Assembly (NCBI RefSeq): GCF_010211765.1
Contig: NZ_PDWO01000002.1
Span: 1-64,000 of the forward strand
Source of the DNA: Pseudoxanthomonas kaohsiungensis
Lineage (GTDB): Bacteria; Pseudomonadota; Gammaproteobacteria; Xanthomonadales; Xanthomonadaceae
Length of the DNA stretch: 64,000 nucleotides
Direction: 5' to 3'
Shown: in pieces, positions 9,113 to 15,695 of the stretch
Numbering within the stretch: position 1 is the stretch's first letter
Layout of the letters: each line of letters begins with the position of its first letter
The notes under the pieces: model-generated
What the model was told of the DNA's origin: nothing
The model's database searches: none
What the model saw: only the letters and a program-made list of their open reading frames with translations
Program-made: the position numbers and the translations under genes

Positions 9113-9142
9113 TGCATACGTGCGTGAGGGCCGGATGGATCC
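9113..9142 (-). promoter_or_regulatory. ECF11-type promoter of the desaturase operon
   Basis: On the minus strand: GGATCC at 9137-9142, an 18-base spacer, and TATGCA at 9113-9118. The context GGGATCCATCCGGCCC is almost identical to GGGATCCATCGGGCCC at the rpoE promoter. The spacing and the -35 box are the same, so both should be read by the RpoE encoded at 1653-2279. It overlaps no gene and would drive the seven-gene operon down to the lipocalin. Confidence 0.7.
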
Positions 9143-9193
9143 CGGCCACGCGATCCCGTCGCCGATGTGCGCGCGATGTGCACGTGGCGTGAT

Positions 9194-9223
9194 GAATCCG
9201 AACCGCCACATCCGGCGTAACAG
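9194..9223 (+). promoter_or_regulatory. ECF11-type promoter of the fasciclin gene
   Basis: On the plus strand: GAATCC at 9194-9199 (context TGATGAATCC), an 18-base spacer, then TAACAG at 9218-9223. The -35 box differs from the other two by one base. The fasciclin ATG at 9272 follows with a leader of about 40 bases. It is divergent from the desaturase promoter. It is weaker evidence than the two matching promoters, but the spacing is exactly the same. Confidence 0.5.
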
Positions 9224-9271
9224 ACCTCGCTGCCGATGCAGCCTCCCTTCCATCCGCCACGAGGCACCACC

Positions 9272-9820
9272 ATGAATTCCCATCGCATCGCCCTGGCTCT
9301 TTCGCTCGCCCTGATCGCGCCGCTGGCCCCCACCGCCAACGCCGGCGCCGCCAGTGCCGCCGCCGCGCCGGCCAAGCAGTCGACCGTGGTCGACGTCGCC
9401 GTCGGCTCGCCCGACCACACCACCCTCGTCGCCGCGGTCAAGGCCGCGGGCCTGGCCGGCACGCTGTCGTCGGCGGGCCCGTTCACCGTCTTCGGGCCGA
9501 CCAACGCCGCGTTCGACGCGCTGCCCGCCGGCACCGTCGACACCCTGCTCAAGCCCGAGAGCAAGGCCACGCTCACCGGCGTGCTGACCTACCACGTGGT
9601 GCCCGGCAAGGTCGACGCCGCCACCCTGGTTTCGAAGATCAAGGCCGGTGGCGGCAAGGCCGAACTGGCCACCGTGCAGGGCGGCAAGCTGGTCGCGAGC
9701 CTCGACGGCAATCGCGTACTGCTCACCGATGCCAAGGGCGGGAAGGCCAGCGTGACCGCCACCGACCTCGCCGCCGGCAATGGCGTCGTGCATGTCGTCG
9801 ACCGCGTGCTGATGCCCTGA
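9272..9820 (+). CDS. Secreted fasciclin (FAS1) domain protein
   Basis: A 182-residue exported protein with one FAS1 domain. The signal peptide is MNSHRIALALSLALIAPLAPTANA, followed by an Ala/Lys linker. The FAS1 H1 motif is FTVFGPTNAAFDALPAGTVDTLL (about 75-97) and H2 is LTYHVVPGKVDAATL. The C-terminus GNGVVHVVDRVLMP is typical. FAS1 proteins act in adhesion or surface interactions. The start is the ATG at 9272 after GAGGCACCACC. A possible upstream ATG at 9236 would place extra residues before a perfectly normal signal peptide. The ECF-type promoter upstream suggests induction with the lipid operon. Confidence 0.92.
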   Translation: MNSHRIALALSLALIAPLAPTANAGAASAAAAPAKQSTVVDVAVGSPDHTTLVAAVKAAGLAGTLSSAGPFTVFGPTNAAFDALPAGTVDTLLKPESKATLTGVLTYHVVPGKVDAATLVSKIKAGGGKAELATVQGGKLVASLDGNRVLLTDAKGGKASVTATDLAAGNGVVHVVDRVLMP

Positions 9821-9911
9821 TCCCAACCGTCCCCCGCGTTGGCGCGGTGCCGTGGCCCGGTCCACGGCATCGCGCCGCAACCGCATGCACCACCCACCAG
9901 GAGAAAGCGTC

Positions 9912-10691
9912 ATGAACAAGCTGCTGCTCTGCACCGCGCTCTGTGCGCTGGCTTCCCCCGCCCTGGCCGCTCCCGAGAGCGGTCGCTTCTCCATGTCCGT
10001 GCTCGGCGGCACCGACACGCCGCTCAGCGGCGACGTGCACCGCGGCGCGACCGTGGACGTGCCCGACCTGGGCCCGCTCAATCCCGCGCTGGCCGGCGTC
10101 GATGCGCAGCTGCGCATCCAGTCGCGCGGCCACGACCAGATCTATGGCACGGCCATGTCGCTGGGCCTGGAGGTGGGCTATGGACTGAGCGACCGGAGCG
10201 AAGTGTTCCTCCAGGCCCGCCAGATGAGCGCCGATGACGGCCGCGTGCGCGTCGGCGCCGCCTACGTGCCCGCGCTGGACACCGAGCTCGACGTCTTCGG
10301 CCACTTCTCCGGCTACGACGCCTACACGTTCGAGTTCGGCTACCGGCATTTCTTCGGCGAGTCGGGCTGGGCCCGGCCGTTCGTGGCGGCGCGGCTGGGC
10401 GCGACCGAGACCGACGCGATCAAGGCCACGTTCGAGATTCCCGCCGCGGCGATCACGATCCCGGACGCGCCGTTCTTCGAGAAGGCCTGGGCGGTGAGCG
10501 GCGGCGTCGAAGCCGGCGTGCAGATCCCGTTCACCGAGCGCTTCAGCATGACCCTGACCGGCGGCGTGAACTACATCGGCGACCTGTCCGACGACGATTC
10601 CGCCATCGCCGGGCTCGGCCTGGCGGCGATCAACGACACCGGCAGCCGCGTGTCGATGCCGGTATCCATCACCGGACGCTGGGATTTCTGA
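9912..10691 (+). CDS. Outer-membrane beta-barrel protein, function unknown
   Basis: A 259-residue exported protein with signal peptide MNKLLLCTALCALASPALA. The mature part has the alternating pattern of a small barrel, including LGLEVGYGLSDRSEVFLQARQM, YTFEFGYRHFFGESGWARPFVAARLG and a terminal strand VSMPVSITGRWDF ending in Phe, as barrels recognised by BamA do. No specific family is recognised. It has its own good ribosome site (CAGGAGAAAGCGTC). It lies 91 bases after the fasciclin gene, with a hairpin (about 9848-9872) between them, so it may be co-transcribed from the same ECF-type promoter. Confidence 0.8.
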   Translation: MNKLLLCTALCALASPALAAPESGRFSMSVLGGTDTPLSGDVHRGATVDVPDLGPLNPALAGVDAQLRIQSRGHDQIYGTAMSLGLEVGYGLSDRSEVFLQARQMSADDGRVRVGAAYVPALDTELDVFGHFSGYDAYTFEFGYRHFFGESGWARPFVAARLGATETDAIKATFEIPAAAITIPDAPFFEKAWAVSGGVEAGVQIPFTERFSMTLTGGVNYIGDLSDDDSAIAGLGLAAINDTGSRVSMPVSITGRWDF

Positions 10692-10700
10692 AGCATGCGC

Positions 10701-10730
10701 GGCGGCGGGCAAGGCAACGAGCCCGCCGCC
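10701..10730 (+). terminator. Strong hairpin after the barrel gene
   Basis: A perfect ten-base stem, GGCGGCGGGC and GCCCGCCGCC, encloses a ten-base loop directly after the stop of the outer-membrane gene. There is no T tract, so it may be a Rho-assisted end or an RNA-stabilising stem rather than an intrinsic terminator. Confidence 0.45.
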
Positions 10731-10738
10731 GGCGCCCC

Positions 10739-10837
10739 GTAGAGCGGGGCTCGCCCCGCTGCCCTGGCCATGCAGGGCTCTCCTGGCCTGCGGGCGAGGA
10801 CATCAGACGCGAAGCAGCGGGGCGAGCCCCGCTCTAC
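10739..10837. repeat. Inverted pair of short GTAG-type REPs
   Basis: Two 22-base elements face each other: GTAGAGCGGGGCTCG… at 10739-10760 on the plus strand and its copy at 10816-10837 on the minus strand. Each is GTAG followed by a perfect GC-rich hairpin, the layout of the GTAG REP family known from Stenotrophomonas and relatives. A third copy lies at 37374-37395. The pair sits between the convergent barrel and sugar-dehydrogenase genes. Confidence 0.8.
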
Positions 10838-10878
10838 GGGCATCACCCGCGGGCGGCCACCAGGGCCGCCCGCGAACC

Positions 10879-12003
10879 TCACGAGCGCGGGTCGAGCCGG
10901 TACAGGCGGCCCTGGGCGCCCTTGCCGCCATCCTCCAGCAGCCAGATCGTGCCATCGGGCCCCTGCTCGACCTCGCGGATGCGCGTGCCCATGTCGAAGC
11001 GCTCGGCTTCGCGCGCCGAGGTGCCGTCGAACGCGACCCGCACCAGGCTCTGCGACGAGAGCCCGCCGATCAGGCCGCTGCCGTTCCAGCCCGGGTAGCG
11101 GTCGCCGTCGTAGATCACGAAGCCGGCCGGCGAGATCACCGGGGTCCAGGTGATGACCGGCGCGCGGTACTGCGGCTGGGTGTCGTGGTCGGGGATCGGG
11201 CGCCCGTCGTAATGGTCGCCGTTGGAGACGATCGGGTAGCCGTAGTTGGCGCCCTTCTCGATCAGGTTGAGCTCGTCGCCACCCTTGGGGCCCATCTCGT
11301 GCACCCACAAGCGGCCGTCGCGGTCGAAGTCGATCCCGAGCATGTTGCGATGGCCCAGCGACCACACCTGCGCGGCCACGTCGCCCTGGCCGGTGAAGGG
11401 ATTGCCGTCCGGCACGCTGCCATCGTCGCGCAGGCGCACGATCTTGCCCAGGTTGGAGGCCATGTCCTGCGCGGGGTCGAACTTCTGCCGCTCGCTGGAG
11501 GTGATCCAGAGCATGCCGTCGGCGTCGAAGGCGATGCGGTGGCCATAGTGGCCGTTGCCCGCGACCTTGGGCACCTGCCGCCAGACCACCTGCAGGTCCT
11601 CGAGCTCCTTGTCCTCGAGGTCCAGCTTCGCGCGCGCCACGGCGGCTCCGGAGGTGTTGCCGTCGCCGGCCTCGGCGTAGCTCAGGTAGACCCAGCCGTT
11701 GCTGGAAAACTGTGGATGCAGGACGACATCGGCGAAACCGCCCTGGCCGGCGTGCACGACTTCCGGTACGCGCCCGATGCGGGTGCGCTTGCCGGTGGCC
11801 ACGTCCTGCACCCAGAGGCGCCCGGCCTTCTCGGTGACCAGCAGGCGGCCATCGGGCAGGAAGGTCATCGCCCACGGCTCGTCGAAGCGCGCCACTTCGA
11901 CCGCCTCGAACGGCCTGTCCGCGGCCGCCGGCGCCTGCGCGGAGGCGACGGCACTGGCGACGAGGAGCGCGGATGCGAGCAGGCTGAGGGGAGAACGGCG
12001 CAT
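10879..12003 (-). CDS. PQQ-dependent sugar dehydrogenase (soluble, YliI/Gdh-B type)
   Basis: A 374-residue exported beta-propeller enzyme. Signal peptide MRRSPLSLLASALLVASAVASAQA. Typical motifs follow: DEPWAMTFLPDGRLLVTEKAGRL near 50-70, GHYGHRIAFDADGMLWITSSER, VWSLGHRNMLGIDFD, and LWVHEMGPKGGDELNLI. These are the catalytic His and cofactor loops of the glucose/sorbosone dehydrogenase family (aldose sugar dehydrogenase). It would oxidise aldoses in the periplasm with PQQ. No PQQ synthesis genes are in the window, so the cofactor may be imported. The substrate is not resolved by sequence. Confidence 0.9.
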   Translation of the reverse strand: MRRSPLSLLASALLVASAVASAQAPAAADRPFEAVEVARFDEPWAMTFLPDGRLLVTEKAGRLWVQDVATGKRTRIGRVPEVVHAGQGGFADVVLHPQFSSNGWVYLSYAEAGDGNTSGAAVARAKLDLEDKELEDLQVVWRQVPKVAGNGHYGHRIAFDADGMLWITSSERQKFDPAQDMASNLGKIVRLRDDGSVPDGNPFTGQGDVAAQVWSLGHRNMLGIDFDRDGRLWVHEMGPKGGDELNLIEKGANYGYPIVSNGDHYDGRPIPDHDTQPQYRAPVITWTPVISPAGFVIYDGDRYPGWNGSGLIGGLSSQSLVRVAFDGTSAREAERFDMGTRIREVEQGPDGTIWLLEDGGKGAQGRLYRLDPRS

Positions 12004-12085
12004 GGCGTGGCCTCGGGGAACGGATGGAAGGGCATCCGATCCTACCCGGCGCACGTCACGCCGCCGTGACGCGACCGGCGGCGCC

Positions 12086-13516
12086 TCAGCGCGCGCGCTT
12101 GAGCAGGGCGAAGGCCTCCAACGCCGCCTGCCGGCCTTCGGCCAGGTCGACCTGTGGCGTGCGCGGATAGCCCGGCGCGAGCCGCCGCAGCAGCTCCGGC
12201 TGTTCCCAGGGCGCAAAGCGCGCCTGCGGCGGCAATGCCGCCAGCTCCGGGACCCAGCGTGCGATGTAGGCCCCTTCCGGATCGAACCTGCGCGCCTGGG
12301 TCACCGGGTTGAACACGCGGAAGTACGGCGCGGCGTCGGCACCGGTGCCGGCGGTCCATTGCCAGCCCTGGGTATTGTTGGCCAGGTCGGCGTCGACCAG
12401 CGTGTCCCAGAACCAGCGCGCGCCATGGCGCCAGTGCATGCGCAGGTGCTTGGTCAGCCAGCTGGCCACGATCATGCGCACGCGGTTGTGCATCCAGCCC
12501 GTGTGCCAGAGCTCGCGCATGCCGGCATCGACGATCGGCACGCCGGTGCGGCCCTGGCGCCAGGCATCGAGCCGTGCCTGCAGCGGCCGCGCCCAGCGGA
12601 AATCGGCGAAGCGCGCGTCCAGCGGCTCGTCGGGCACCTTCGGGAAGTGGTGCAGGACGTGGTGGGCGAACTCGCGCCAGCCCAGTTCGGCGAGGAAACG
12701 GTCGCGGTCTTCGGCGGCGATGGTATCGCCGGCATCGAGCACCGCCGCGGCCACGCGCTGCACCGCGACCTCGCCGAAGTGCAGGTGCGGCGACAGCCGC
12801 GAGGTGCCCGCCTCGGCGGCCATGTCGCGTGCCGAGGCGTAACCGGCCAGCGCCTGGCCGAGGAACCGCGCCAGCGCGTCGCCGGCGCCGGCCTCGCCCG
12901 GGGTGAAGCGCTGCCAGAAGCCGGCGTCCCATGGCGGCGACGGCGCGGGCAACAAGGTGTCGAGCGCGATCCCGTGCGGCGCTTCGGCCGCGTCCGGCGA
13001 GGGCAGCCGCGCCGGCGCGTCCCACAACCGCGGCGTGCGCCACTGCGCCCGCGCCGCTTTCCAGAACGGCGTGAACACGCGGTACGGATCGCCCTGCTTC
13101 GTCGCCACCTCCCAGGGTTCGAACAGCAGCGCGCCGTTGAAACTCTCCGCATGCAGGCCGGCTTCGCGCAGGGCGCGCTTGATCTTCGCGTCGCGCTTCT
13201 CGATCGCCGGCTCGTAGCGGCGCGTCCACAGCACCGCCTCGGCGCCGGTAAGCGCGGCCAGCGCCTGCAGGGTGCCCAGGCTCGGTCCACGCAATACCAG
13301 CAGGCGCGAACCGCGTCGCTCCAGCGCGTCGGCCAGCGCCGCCAGCGAGCGCCGGCGCCAGGCATCGGAGGCCGCGCCCGGTGCCCAGTCGCCCTCCTCG
13401 TCCGGCGCGTGGATGTAGACCGGCACCGGCAACCAGCCGCGTTCGAGCGCGGCGCGCAGCGCGGGCTGGTCGTCCAGGCGCAGGTCGTCGCGAAACCAGA
13501 CCAGGGCGACGGCCAT
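12086..13516 (-). CDS. phrB: Deoxyribodipyrimidine photolyase
   Basis: A 476-residue class I CPD photolyase, the usual length. It begins with the antenna-domain motif LVWFRDDLRLDDQPAL. The FAD-binding half carries TSRLSPHLHFGEVAVQRV, GWREFAHHVLHHFP, VDAGMRELWHTGWMHNRVRM and a WLTKHL…WFWDTLVDADLANNTQGWQW stretch. All are hallmarks of light-driven repair of pyrimidine dimers. It starts at the ATG at 13516, eight bases after the acyltransferase stop. In other bacteria photolyase is a target of the RpoE-ChrR response. Here it is close to that cluster but shows no ECF-type promoter of its own and seems to be read with its upstream neighbours. Confidence 0.95.
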   Translation of the reverse strand: MAVALVWFRDDLRLDDQPALRAALERGWLPVPVYIHAPDEEGDWAPGAASDAWRRRSLAALADALERRGSRLLVLRGPSLGTLQALAALTGAEAVLWTRRYEPAIEKRDAKIKRALREAGLHAESFNGALLFEPWEVATKQGDPYRVFTPFWKAARAQWRTPRLWDAPARLPSPDAAEAPHGIALDTLLPAPSPPWDAGFWQRFTPGEAGAGDALARFLGQALAGYASARDMAAEAGTSRLSPHLHFGEVAVQRVAAAVLDAGDTIAAEDRDRFLAELGWREFAHHVLHHFPKVPDEPLDARFADFRWARPLQARLDAWRQGRTGVPIVDAGMRELWHTGWMHNRVRMIVASWLTKHLRMHWRHGARWFWDTLVDADLANNTQGWQWTAGTGADAAPYFRVFNPVTQARRFDPEGAYIARWVPELAALPPQARFAPWEQPELLRRLAPGYPRTPQVDLAEGRQAALEAFALLKRAR

Positions 13517-13524
13517 GCGATCTC

Positions 13525-14130
13525 CTACACCGTCCCGCGGTTCTTGCCCTGCCACGGGCGATACCAGGCGCGGATCGCGGCCATGTCGGCGGGCAGGTCG
13601 CCGGTGGTGTGGAACAGCGGACCGATGCCGATGGTCCTGTCCGGGTAGTGGAAGTACGCCATCAGCACCGGCACGCCGGCGCCGTGGGCGATCTTGAGGA
13701 AACCGGCCTTCCACTGCTGCACCGGCTTGCGCGTGCCTTCCGGCGCCAGCGCGAACCACAGCTGCGGCGACTGCCGGATCAGCTCGATGCTCTGCTCGAC
13801 CACGCCCTGCGGCTTGCTGCGGTCCAGCGGGATCACCCCCAGCCGGCGCAGCACCACCGACAGCGGCCACCAGAACAGCGAGTCCTTGCCGAGGATTCGC
13901 GCATCGAAGCCCAGCGCCATCTTCGCGGCCATGCCCCAGATGCCATCCCAGTTGGACGAATGCGGCGCGGCGATCAGCACCAGCCGGGGGATGTCGGGAA
14001 AGGTGCCGATGACGCGCCAGCCGCCCAGGCGCAGGATCGTGCGCCCGAGCCAGCGCGAGAAACGCCGCGACGCCGGCACCTGCGGCATGTTCGGCGGGAT
14101 CGGCGGCAGCAGCGGTCCGTCGGCGGCCAC
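13525..14130 (-). CDS. PlsC-like 1-acylglycerol-3-phosphate acyltransferase family protein
   Basis: A 201-residue acyltransferase-like protein. LVLIAAPHSSNWDGIWGMAAKMAL stands in place of the usual NHxxxxD block, with His and Asp in catalytic spacing (HSSNWD). WFALAPEGTRKPVQQWKAGF is the PEGTR motif. The lack of an N-terminal membrane helix and the 'PHSSNWD' variant match a subgroup often annotated as glycerol acyltransferase. The acceptor lipid is unknown. It lies between arfB (two bases after its stop) and the photolyase (eight bases before its start), so the three probably form one transcript. Confidence 0.85.
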   Translation of the reverse strand: MAADGPLLPPIPPNMPQVPASRRFSRWLGRTILRLGGWRVIGTFPDIPRLVLIAAPHSSNWDGIWGMAAKMALGFDARILGKDSLFWWPLSVVLRRLGVIPLDRSKPQGVVEQSIELIRQSPQLWFALAPEGTRKPVQQWKAGFLKIAHGAGVPVLMAYFHYPDRTIGIGPLFHTTGDLPADMAAIRAWYRPWQGKNRGTV

Positions 14131-14132
14131 GC

Positions 14133-14564
14133 TCAGTCCCAGTTCCGGGTGGTGCGGCCGCGCTTGACCTCGCTGCGTTCGCGCTTGCCCTGCAGGCGGC
14201 GCTGCTTGGACGCGCGGGTGGGCTTGGTCTCGATCCGGCGCTTGGGCACCACCAGCCCGGCGGCTATGAAGGCGGCGAGCCGTTCGCGCGCGTCCTGGCG
14301 GTTGCGGTCCTGGGTGCGGAAACGCTGGGCGTCGATCACCAGCACGCCCTCGTCGGTGAGCCGGCGGTCGCGCCGCGCCAGCAGGCGCGCGCGCAGGGGT
14401 TCGGGCAGCGACGGCGAGCCGGCGATGTCGAAGCGCAGCTCGACCGCGCTGGATACCTTGTTGACGTTCTGACCGCCGGCGCCGCTGGCGCGCACGAAGC
14501 GCTCGACGATCTCCGCATCGGGGATCGCCAGGCCGGGGTGGATGACCAGGTCGTCGGCGGGCAT
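14133..14564 (-). CDS. arfB: Peptidyl-tRNA hydrolase ArfB (ribosome rescue)
   Basis: A 143-residue release-factor-like hydrolase that frees ribosomes stalled without a stop codon. The catalytic GGQ is at residues 30-32 within ASGAGGQNVNKVSSAVEL. The C-terminal tail is strongly basic (KPTRASKQRRLQGKRERSEVKRGR), as needed to enter the empty mRNA channel. Length and layout match ArfB/YaeJ. A class I release factor would be twice as long, so that alternative is excluded. It heads a minus-strand run with the acyltransferase and photolyase. Confidence 0.95.
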   Translation of the reverse strand: MPADDLVIHPGLAIPDAEIVERFVRASGAGGQNVNKVSSAVELRFDIAGSPSLPEPLRARLLARRDRRLTDEGVLVIDAQRFRTQDRNRQDARERLAAFIAAGLVVPKRRIETKPTRASKQRRLQGKRERSEVKRGRTTRNWD

Positions 14565-14577
14565 GGGCCGATTGTAT

Positions 14578-14871
14578 GTAGGAGCACAGCTTGCTGGCGA
14601 CAAGGTGGTGTGGGGAGAGTGGCGAAGCCGTGGTGATGGCCTCGTCCTTGCCGGCGGCGTCGGGTCGCCGAATCGGCTCCTACAGGAGCAGGGCGCGGGC
14701 GGGCGTGGCGCAGGCGCCGCGCGATGTCATTGCGCATCCGCTGTGGCGCCACCGCGCGGCAGGCCGCGACAAGTTCCTGTAGGAGCCCATCTTCATGGGC
14801 GACCCGGGCACCGACCGGCGAGAGCGTCGCCCGTCCCCGCGGCGTCGGGTCGCCGATGAATCGGCTCCTAC
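14578..14871. repeat. Four GTAG-type REPs in two inverted pairs
   Basis: The 303-base gap between arfB and truC is filled by GTAG palindromes and holds no gene. Copies lie at 14578-14601 (+, GTAGGAGCACAGC…), 14664-14683 (-, slightly short), 14779-14803 (+, GTAGGAGCCCATCTTCATGG…) and 14849-14871 (-, GTAGGAGCCGATTCATCGG…). Plus and minus copies alternate, as in BIME units. The last copy overlaps the stop codon of truC at 14868-14870. Confidence 0.8.
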
Positions 14872-15569
14872 AAGGACGGCGGCGGCGGCCAGCCGAACAG
14901 CGCCATCGCCTTGAGGAACTCGCCTTCCGGCGGCGCTTCCACCTTCAGTGGCTCGCCGGTCCGCGGGTGCGGGAAGCCCAGCCGCCAGGCATGCAGCAGC
15001 ATCCGGTGCACTCCGCGCATGCGGAAGGCGCGGTTGTGGCGACCGTCGCCGTGGCTGGTGTCGCCGATGAGGTGGTGCGAGGCATGCTTGAGGTGGCGCC
15101 GGATCTGGCGGAAGCGCCCGGTCGGCAGCTCGCATTCCAGCAACGCGTAGCGCGAGGTCGCGAAGCCGGCGGACGGCTCGTCCAGCTCGCCGGTAGCGAG
15201 GCGGCGGAAGTGCGTCACCGCCGGTTTCTTCTGCGGCTTGCCCGGACCACCGTCGAGCGGGTGGTCGATGGTGAACGCTTCCTCCGGCCAGCCGCGGCAG
15301 ATCGCCAGGTAATGCTTGTCCAGTTGCCGGGCCATCACCGTCTTGCCCAGCGCCGAGGCGCCGTCGCGGTCGAACGCCAGCAGCAGGCAGCCGCTGGTGG
15401 CGCGGTCCAGCCGGTGGACCAGATGGATCGGGCGGCCGAACTGCTCGCGCAGGCGGTCGGCGGCGAAGTCGGTCTCGTCCGCCGCCAGCGCGCTGTCGTG
15501 CACCATCAGCCCGGCCGGCTTGGCGACCACAGCCAGCCACGCATCCTCGTACAGCACTGGCAACCGCAT
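14868..15569 (-). CDS. truC: tRNA pseudouridine(65) synthase TruC-like (RluA family)
   Basis: A 233-residue RluA-family pseudouridine synthase. The catalytic motif is HLVHRLDRATSGCLLLAF, with Asp54 as the nucleophile, and RFRQIRRHLKHASHHLIGDTSHGDGRHNR is the C-terminal signature typical of TruC. There is no S4 domain, and the length fits TruC (about 240) rather than RluC or RluD. It would modify U65 in tRNA. Its TAG stop codon is supplied by the GTAG of an adjoining REP element, so the original C-terminus may have been slightly different. It is divergent from the M16 protease. Confidence 0.87.
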   Translation of the reverse strand: MRLPVLYEDAWLAVVAKPAGLMVHDSALAADETDFAADRLREQFGRPIHLVHRLDRATSGCLLLAFDRDGASALGKTVMARQLDKHYLAICRGWPEEAFTIDHPLDGGPGKPQKKPAVTHFRRLATGELDEPSAGFATSRYALLECELPTGRFRQIRRHLKHASHHLIGDTSHGDGRHNRAFRMRGVHRMLLHAWRLGFPHPRTGEPLKVEAPPEGEFLKAMALFGWPPPPSL

Positions 15570-15695
15570 GGATTCCTACCCCTTCGCGTGGACAAGACCT
15601 ACCGGCCAACACCACCGGCGCACTGCGGCCGTGGGCCACATCTGCGACACTCGACGGGCCGGCAAAACGCCCGGCCCCTGCACTGGAGACCACGG

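Noticed and set aside
10739-10837. REP pair as an intrinsic terminator
   Set aside because: No T run follows either stem, and the same sequence recurs elsewhere at a single-copy position, so it is a repeat element first.
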